From the NCBI GenBank assembly GCA_009746045.1, contig RPFO01000167.1, positions 2,985,378 to 3,049,377 on the forward strand: DNA of 64,000 nt, written 5' to 3'. The translations under genes were made by a program, and so were the position numbers. The notes under the pieces are model-generated. The model saw only the letters and a program-made list of their open reading frames with translations. It did no database searches and was not told the DNA's origin. Numbering within the stretch: position 1 is the first letter of the stretch; every line of letters begins with the position of its first letter. This DNA comes from Mesostigma viride (taxonomy: Eukaryota; Streptophyta; Mesostigmatophyceae; Mesostigmatales; Mesostigmataceae). This document shows positions 56,902-64,000 of the stretch, piece after piece.

Positions 56902-59746
56902 ATGAGGTGGAACGTCATCTATGCAGGCGAGAGGCACCCCTTGGATGTCTCTTCTGAAGACTCGATCGAGGTAAAGAGGTCCTAGATGCACCGTGTCCTG
57001 GGGTTTTCAGTTGCTTATACTCCGACATGCTCATCCTCCTCCCCGCGTTCTTCCTGACGTCTTTCCAGGAATAACGTCTTTTGCTTTTCTTTCTAAAAGA
57101 AATGCAATGTACTATCTCAACTGGCATGTCCGTTGCGATGTACATCAACGCTTTACTGATGCGGCTATGTTCGTTTCAAACATGTCATGGCGGCCCCTGA
57201 TCCCATGGTCACTGCCCCGCGGACGATCTCCAGGTCTTCAAGCTGCAAATCTTCTCGCTGCTGGACATCCCGCCGGAGTCGCTGTCCATCCAGGGCGTCT
57301 CCCCCTCGGCCTTGAGCGCGGACAGCGCTCCCCTGGCCACCCTGAACCTGCCCGACGATGCTGATGTCATCATTCAAAGCACTAACACACCCACCGAGGC
57401 AACCACTTCCCCAGCTAAGGGGGACGTGCCGACTGCAAGCATTCCCGTCTCGAGCCCATCCCCTGCCCCAGCCATCTTCAGATCCACGAGCCAACTTGCC
57501 CGGGCCGGCCTGGCCCCAAGTCAGCCCTCGGCGTCGGTCCCCGGCCCGGCCCCGACCGGCTATGACATGGACGAGGCGCTGGCGCGGCGCCTGCAGCTAG
57601 AGGAGGATGCCAGTATCGCCGCACAGCTGGCGCAGGCAGACCGTCGGCAACAGATGCAGCCACCGATGCACCTGCTGCAGAGGCAGATGCAACAGGGAGC
57701 GGCAGGGTTGGGCCAGCTGCAGGGCTACCTGACGTATGTCTCCCGCGTTCAAAGGTGAGACTGGGCTGAGCCTTGTGGGTCAGTAGGAGCGAAATGAATG
57801 CTCATTTGGCCTTTTCATGCTATCTGTTGTCTGTTCTGACATCCGTACCATGTACTGGCGCTTATGCTGTGTAGTGCTACCTAGCCTACGCGCCAATGCC
57901 TACAGATAGTTCTGTGTGATGCCTATGTTATGTCGTAGCAGGGACTCAGCCTCTGTTTCAGCATGACATACCCTGTATCCCTTGCAACAGTTGCCTATGT
58001 TATGTTGTAACAGTTACGCCTCTGTAGCTGATTCTTTAGAACGGAAATTTCAGCTGTGCACTTTGTTGTGCACGGGTCCCTACTTCATGGTTCCAGACGC
58101 AACCCTTCTACTAGAACTACCGCTTCTTTTGGTCCCTCTTGTATGTACTTGGCCTGGTCCCTTATCCCATTCCCCTGTCCGGGCGCTATCAGGAATGGGG
58201 ACTGCAAGGCGCGTGACTCACCCAGTCACCCAATTGACACGTATCCATCGGTCACTAAAGGTATCCATCGGTCACTAAAGATTCCCACATGCTATTCAAC
58301 CCTAGCTACCTTGGGTAAAATGCTACTATTGCTGTTTCTGTTCCTAAGTTGCTTTCTGCATTGCTTGTTGCCACGCAATCTTACTCATCTGATTCACCAA
58401 CCCTCTGTCCCACCAACGGCCCTGGACCACGCCAATTCACCCTGCTACTAAAACTGTTAATACCTTTTGTGTTCTTGAGGCTTATGTTTTGCTACCTCAT
58501 GTCCTGCTATACATCTCTGCTTGTTATGTCTAACTTTTGTGTTCTAGAGGCTTAAGGTTTGTAACCTCATGTCCTGTTATACATCTCTGCTTGTTATGAC
58601 TAACTTTACTCCTGTGTCTAACCCCAGCAACGAAGACCCACAAGCTACAGGCGCAGTATTACTAATCTGTATAGCCCTATTTGTGCCATGAATGACCTCG
58701 AGCGAACCCATTCCTCCTTTCTGTCAAGCCCCAGCTATGAGGACCCCAAGTTGCAGGCGCAAGCACGCGCGCTGATTCCCATCGCTGAGCTGGAGCGAAG
58801 GGCCAGGGAGCGGGTCGAGTCAGCCCTCCTCGTGCGCCCGGAACCGTCCTCCTCCCATGAACAGGACGGGCCGCTGTCGTTTCGGGACGCCCTCCTGAGG
58901 GAGCTGCTGCACTGGTTCAAGGGGTGGTTCCGGTAAGAGTGAAGGCATCTCCTCCGAATACACCTCTCAAGCCTTTCCTGTTCCTTTTTTGGTTCCTGAT
59001 TTCTGCTGCACGGGTCCACGGGGTGGTTAGAGTAAGGCCATGTGTTCGTATCTGGCATCGTACCAATTATTGGCGTAACGTTATGTGCTGCTGATTTGGT
59101 TGTAGGGTTGGTTCTATTATGGAATGCCGTCCTTATTGTTCGTTGATCATTGCCTGTTTTCTGCTTCACCAAGGGGTCGTTTCCAGTAAGTCAACCTGTC
59201 CTTATCTGTCACATGCTATATCCAGCATCAGTCTGCCTACAATGTTCTGTGTCATAGGTGTTTTCCATTAAGGCAACCTGTTCTTATCGGTCACGTGCTA
59301 TCCAGCATCTATCTGCAATGTTCTGCTCAATCCATGCCTATCATTGCAAGGGTGGTTCTGGCAAGAGATCGTGCCTATTCTGGAACTCCCTACTCATGGC
59401 TATCATTATGGTTATAGTTATCATGTTTTGCCCGCTGGTTCAAAAGGTGGTCCCGGCGCGCCATGTCGCGCCCAACCGAGCATTCACTACCCCATAGCAA
59501 CATTCACAATCCAAACCCCCATAGAGTCTACGAGTACTACCGATAGTTTCACCCCACTTGTTGAGTGGGTGGTTGTAGGATGACATTCGTGCTAATGATA
59601 GAGCTAAACTAGTGCACGCACATAGCACCAGCCCAGTTACATGCTCATTCCCCTCACCCCCCTCACTTCCCCCCACCCTCCACCCCTTCACACACACACA
59701 CACACCACCACCATCACCCCCCTCACTTCCCCCCACCCTCCACCCC

Positions 59747-59780
<34 letters not shown>

Positions 59781-62132
59781 ACCACCACCACCGCCACCAC
59801 TGCCACCCCCACCCACGCATCCACCCACCCACCCAACCAACCAACCAACCAACCAACCAACCAACCAACCAACCAACCAACCAACCAACCAACCAACCAA
59901 CCAACCAACCAACCAACCAACCAACCAACCTACCTACCTACCTACCTACCTACCTACCTACCTACCTACCTACCTACCTACCTACCTACCTACCTACCTA
60001 CCTACCTACCTACCTACCTACCTACCTACCTACCTACCTACCTACCTACCTACCTACCTACCTACCTACCTACCTACCTACCTACCTACCTACCAACCAA
60101 CCAACCAACCAACCAACCAACCAACCAACCAACCAACCAACCAACCAACCAACCAACCAACCAACCAACCAACCAACCAACCAACCAACCAACCAACCAA
60201 CCAACCAACCAACCAACCAACCAACCAACCAACCAACCAACCAACCAACCAATCACCCACCCACCCACCCACCCACCCACCCACCCACCCACCCACCCAC
60301 CCACCCACCCACCCACCCACCCACCCACCCACCCACCCACCCACCCACCCACCCACCCACCCACCCACCCACCCACCCACCCACCCACCCACCCACCACC
60401 ATATCCTCAGCTGGGCCAACATCACCTGTGAGCGATGCCAGCATACAACCGAGTCAGCCGGGATGGGGGATCCCACCCCTCTTGACCTGGCCGATGGGGC
60501 CACCCGCGTCGAGCTCCATCGTTGCCCTGCCTGCCGTCACGTAACCCGCTTCCCCCGCTACAACGAGCCGTCGCGGCTGCTGCAGACGCGCATGGGCCGG
60601 TGCGGGGAGTGGGCGAACGCGTTCACGTTGTGCTGCCGGTCGCTCGGGTTTGAGGCACGGCTGGTGCTCGACCCGACCGATCACGTGTGGACAGAGGCAT
60701 ATTCCGAGGACAAGGGTCGGTGGCTCCATCTGGACCCGTGTGAGGACGTGTTTGACCGGCCGCACCTGTACGAGGCGGGGTAGGTCAAAGAGGCGGGCTA
60801 TGTGGAAGAAAGGGGGGGTTGGGGATCCTATTCATCAAATGGCGGCCTAAAATGCTTTCGACTGTTGACATCTGCATGAAGCAGGGATGTAGTGGGGTGG
60901 GGTGGGGTGGGGTGGGGTGGGGTGGGGTGGGGTGGGGTGGGGTGGGGTGGGTGGGGTGGGGTGGGGTGGGGTGGGGTGGGGTGGGGTGGGGTGGGGTGGG
61001 GTGGGGTGGGGTGGGGTGGGGTGGGGTGGGGTGGGGTGGGGTGGGGTGGGGTGGGGTGGGGTGGGGTGGGGTGGGGTGGGGTGGGGTGGGGTGGGGTGGG
61101 GTGGGGTGGGGTGGGGGTGGGGACTGGGGTGGGGTTATGTTCTTAACACGGTGGACCTGAAAATGTGTTTGACTGACCAGGCTTGTGTGAGGCCGGGTAT
61201 TTTTTTTTGGGGGGGGGAGATTTGGAAATTGTGGCTGTCGGTGTTGCGTACTTGTGTAGAGTTACCTCACCTGACTGATCAGACCTTCACGAGTCGGCGT
61301 ATGTTGGCAGGGAGATTCTTGAACCCAAACTGTGGAATGTCGGTGTATCTTGTAGCTATCGGAGCGTGCTATCTAATTCAGTGCATCTGCACATGGGGAT
61401 GGAGCTTATAAACGGACAACACGGTGGGCCCTAAGGCACAGAGTAAGAGACAATTTTCATTATGGGTATGTATGGGATCTCTTTGATATATGGGGTGTGT
61501 GGATCAATCTGTGCGTTGTTTCTGCTAGCACTCTGCCTGGAGCCTTGCTGGGCAAGGGGCTGTCGTCTGTAAACTTGACATCTAGCCACATTGTAACAGC
61601 CTTGGAGTGCTTGCTCCACCAAGAGCTCTCCCTTACTGTCGGACCCACCTGCTTGCCCGCTATTTAATGACATCCATTTTCTGCTTTTTTTTGCTAGGCG
61701 GCATTGCATTCTCAGCGCAGCAGGTTAGTCATAGATAAAATGAGGATAGCTCACCAAATAGCACCGGCTTGATATGTGCCACACAATGCCCCCGTTTTGC
61801 TATTCGGCAGGCCTCTAATAGTTTATGCTGCCGCCTCCAACTGGGACATGGTAACTCCACATTTCCGGCCAGTGTTCGTCTCGAATGGCTTCACACCGCA
61901 GCCCACCCAGCATGTAATCGCCTAAGAAGGAAACTTAAGTTGAGCGTGCCCTTTGGTAGTAATTGACCCTCCTACGGCTTCACCAGGCAGCCCTCTGGGT
62001 TGGTTTCCGTGTTGTCGTTGGCTCTAAGCCTATCATGCCGCAGCACCCGTGTGGGTCCTCTCCCACATGAATGGGAGAGAGCATCCGCCACTCGGAGCCT
62101 GTCATGTGAGCTCTCCCCTGTTTCAGTGAAGC

Positions 62133-62175
<43 letters not shown>

Positions 62176-64000
62176 TAGTAAAATCAATAATGATAGCAAA
62201 ATTATTGATAATAATGATGATAATCTCATGGGACATGGCTCAAATAGTATCTGATTGTGGCCAGATGAATCAAGTCTTGCCTAAATCGATACAGTGTTAT
62301 CAGTTAAAGTAGGAAAAGTTTTGTCTGCGTGATAAATAGATGAAGTGCTATCTACGTGTGGCCAGTTCAAGTAGGTAAAATGTCGTCTGCCTGATAAAGT
62401 GTCATCAGTTCATGTCGGCCTTGCCATCACATCAATGCGATGTAACTACCTAAGTTTGCCCATCTACCTAAAACATCTACCTCACGTCGCCACCTCGTCA
62501 ACTATCTTCCCCTCCCTCCCTGCCAGATGGGGCATGATGCTCCCCTACGAACGTAACCAACTCACGAGGTCCGCTCTCGTGTGAAACTGCTTCCATGTTT
62601 TTATGAAATGGCCTGCCCCGCTAATTTCGGCCCCCGGATACGTCCAGATGGGGAAAGAAGCTATCTTACGTGGTCGGCATCTCCCGTGATGGCCTCGCGG
62701 ACGTCAGCCGCCGGTACTCCACCGACTGGGCCGCCACCACCGCGCGCCGACGTGCCTTCGCCGACGAGTCCACCGCGGCCCGAATACTAGCCGACGCAAC
62801 CACCTCTCTCCGCACCCTGCTACCCCCGCTCAGAAGACAGCTCTTATCAACTCGCGACAACGAAGAAGAATGGGAGCTGGCGGAGAGGGTGAAGCCAGGC
62901 CAGGGCGGGGGCGGTGCGGGAGCAGGCACCGGGGTGGCAGAATTAGGAGGCGGGGGTGTCGGTGGCCGGAGCACAGGGGACATTGCCTGGCGGGCAGCGC
63001 GGGGAGAGATGGGCCCTGCTGCCCCTGGCGGCGGTCACACTGACGTCAGCGGTGTCAAGGAGGACCCGGTCGACGACGTCGTCGCTGACATCAGCTCGGC
63101 GGTCCTGCACGTGTGCGCGCTGGCGCTCATGCCAGCCGGTCGCAACAATAGTAATAGTCACAGTAATAGTGACGCCACTTATAGTGACCGGCAGCAGCTT
63201 GCCTCAGGTCCGAATGGCCGCCCGCCGGCGGGGGCGAGCCACGCAGCTGGCGCTGCTGATGTCAGTGCCACCACCGTGGCTTCGATTTCATCCCCGCCGC
63301 CATCAGCGGTCGAAGTGCTTCGCGCGCTCATGCGGGTGCTCACGGAAGTCGTGTCGAGACCCAAAGCTCTGCTCCCTCTGGATTTGGGGCGCTTGCTGGT
63401 GGAGGAGCCAGGGAGAGGCCCCCAGGCCAGCGCTGGCGCTGGAAATGGTGATACCGCGGGTCAAACCGACAATATAAATAGCGACGTAAGTGGTTGGAGG
63501 AACGATGGGAGGAATGGTGTTCAGGAGGATCCTGCGCTGGTCTCTCAGCTGAGGCTGATCGCCCGCGCCCCTTCCGCAGTGTCCCTCCTGCGAGGTGCCG
63601 GATGCAAGTTCTCTTTACCCGCCGCTGGCCCCACCACCCCTATCTCTCCACTGCCATCCGCCACCGCCCGGGACGGTGTTCTTGCCTCCCCTCCCATCGC
63701 GTCGCGAGGTGTGGCATCCCACACCGACACATCATCGTCCCCTCCTCAGACGAAAGCCGTTTTGTCTCCTGGTCCATCAGCCCCTTCCGCTGACGCAGCC
63801 GCTGCAAGCGCATCCCTGCCCTCAGCATCCGCCAGCATGCTACGGGGGGGAGTCGCATCCGGACCTGGAAGTGTGCCAGTAGTCAGCGGGACGGCCCGTG
63901 GCGGCACTGCGGCGAACCCTGGGATGGCCTCTGTGGAATCCGACGCATCACCGGTTTACCCGTGGCTGTCAACCCGCCACGTGGGCCACGTAAAGTGCGC
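56902..64000 (+). CDS. PNG1: Cytosolic peptide:N-glycanase (PNGase), 3' end outside window
   Basis: PNGase removes N-glycans from misfolded glycoproteins exported from the ER (amide cleavage at Asn), acting in the cytosol. Exons: 56902-56970, 57234-57754, 58735-58932, 60411-60779 and 62648 to beyond the window; all phases agree. The ATG at 56902 is the first after an in-frame TAG at 56881. Exons 1-2 give a plant-type N-terminal beta-grasp start ([12 protein letters not shown], then [17 protein letters not shown]) followed by a UIM-like helix ([17 protein letters not shown]). Exon 4 holds the transglutaminase-fold core: zinc ligands C269, C272, C301 and C304, and the triad C327 ([10 protein letters not shown]), H354 (TDHVWTE) and D371 (HLDPCE), with the 27- and 17-residue spacings of the family. 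Exon 5 opens [20 protein letters not shown] and stays open for 450 codons to the window end, mostly Ser/Ala/Gly-rich, longer than usual. A GTAAGT at 63485 could end it earlier. Confidence 0.93.
58464..58603 (+). repeat. 70-bp tandem duplication in PNG1 intron 2
   Basis: Two copies start TTTTGTGTTCTTGAGGCTTA (58464) and TTTTGTGTTCTAGAGGCTTA (58534), over 85% alike. Shortly after comes an echo of the exon 3 start (CAGCAACGAAGACCCACAAG at 58625 against CAGCTATGAGGACCCCAAGT at 58732). Confidence 0.8.
58903..59580 (+). repeat. Splice-junction ladder after PNG1 exon 3
   Basis: The true exon end and donor, CTGCACTGGTTCAAGGGGTG then GTTCCG|GTAAGAG (58906-58939), is followed by about seven degenerate copies: 59004 (CTGCTGCACGGGTCC...GTAAGG), about 59088 (CTGCTGATTTGGTTG...), 59161 (CTGCTTCACCAAGGGG...GTAAGTC), about 59246, about 59340 (CATTGCAAGGGTGGTTCTGG), about 59430 (CCCGCTGGTTCAAAAGGTGG) and about 59558. 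The intronic remainder (AACCTGTCCTTATCTGTCAC and AACCTGTTCTTATCGGTCAC) also repeats, so the unit is about 85 bp and spans the junction. Confidence 0.88.
59821..60396. repeat. CCAA/CCTA/CCAA/CCCA tetranucleotide array
   Basis: Blocks run CCAA (to about 59927), CCTA (about 59928-60092), CCAA again (about 60093-60252) and CCCA (about 60255-60396), each a one-base change of the unit. The last block stops 14 bases before the acceptor AG of PNG1 exon 4 (60410). Open frames through the array into the exon are artefacts of the in-phase repeat. Confidence 0.97.
60783..61303 (+). repeat. Splice-junction ladder after PNG1 exon 4
   Basis: The exon end GTGTTTGACCGGCCGCACCT then GTACGAGGCGGG|GTAGGT is echoed at about 60851 (ATGCTTTCGACTGTTGACAT then CTGCATGAAGCAGGGATGTAG), 61163 (ATGTGTTTGACTGACCAGGC then TTGTGTGAGGCCGGGTATT) and about 61269 (ACCTGACTGATCAGACCTTC then ACGAGTCGGCGTATG). 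Confidence 0.65.
60894..61125. repeat. (GGGGT)n pentanucleotide array
   Basis: About 45 GGGGT units with one 1-base slip near 60950. It begins immediately after the first ladder copy of the PNG1 exon 4 end. Confidence 0.97.
62131..62175. repeat. (AAT)n microsatellite
   Basis: About thirteen AAT units lie in PNG1 intron 4. It is preceded by a GC-rich stem (GTGGGTCCTCTCCCAC) and followed by AATGATAG-type decay. Confidence 0.9.
62261..62690 (+). repeat. Acceptor-side ladder before PNG1 exon 5
   Basis: The exon start CCAGATGGGGAAAGAAGCTA then TCTTACG (62644-62670) is preceded by a clear copy at 62523 (CCAGATGGGGCATGATGCTC then CCCTACG). Weaker ones lie at about 62261 (CCAGATGAATCAAGTC), 62299 (TCAGTTAAAGTAGG), 62361 (CCAGTTCAAGTAGG) and 62405 (TCAGTTCATGTCGG). 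Confidence 0.6.

Noticed and set aside
59612-60410. NQPT/LPTY repeat protein fused to PNGase
   Set aside because: The open frame enters the PNGase exon only because the tetranucleotide array has no stops. The exon starts after the CAG at 60408-60410, with phase and homology agreeing.

Overview
This window looks like nuclear DNA of a GC-rich, intron-rich, very repeat-rich eukaryote. A unicellular alga, possibly of the green lineage, is the most plausible source, but the organism cannot be fixed from sequence alone. Coding exons are GC-rich and joined by long GT-AG introns, mostly in phase 0 with CAG at exon edges. Intergenic and intronic DNA is full of tetranucleotide arrays, minisatellites, non-LTR retrotransposon pieces and small DNA transposons. 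No bacterial operons, CRISPR arrays or rRNA genes were seen.

Layout. 1-6550 is one huge compound tetranucleotide array (5.2 kb of GACA, then CCGA, CCCA/CCCG and GGAC blocks). It lies next to, and probably inside an intron of, a minus-strand gene with a UBA-like exon (6586-6684) and at least one upstream exon (7806-7928). 12122-19797 (+) is a five-exon GT29 sialyltransferase-family gene. 20213-24075 is a cluster of non-LTR retrotransposon pieces, including a frameshifted reverse transcriptase with a nested insertion. 24214-28134 (-) is an intact single-exon TPR/Sel1/MYND gene. 28689-33363 holds two DNA transposons, one with about 130-bp inverted repeats and one TA-flanked element with a HIRAN-domain ORF, plus two ultra-short retroposons. 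33795-37157 holds three pieces of a LINE family with an ORF1-like protein. 37885-55816 (-) is an eight-exon gene for a giant TEX2/NVJ2-like SMP lipid-transfer protein. About 1.1 kb away and divergent, 56902-64000+ (+) is a cytosolic peptide:N-glycanase (PNGase) gene that runs off the window.

The three large spliced genes act in membranes and glycoproteins: Golgi glycan capping (GT29), ER membrane-contact lipid transfer (TEX2-like) and ER-associated glycoprotein clearance (PNGase). There is no sign that they form a regulated cluster.

The most unusual signal is in the introns. In all four spliced genes, introns carry serial degenerate copies of the neighbouring exon edge together with its splice site, spaced roughly 70-180 bp apart ('splice-junction ladders'). 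The clearest case is the intron after PNGase exon 3, with about eight steps. A second notable signal is a covarying hairpin at the 3' ends of the retrotransposons, followed by TTAA/AATT tails.
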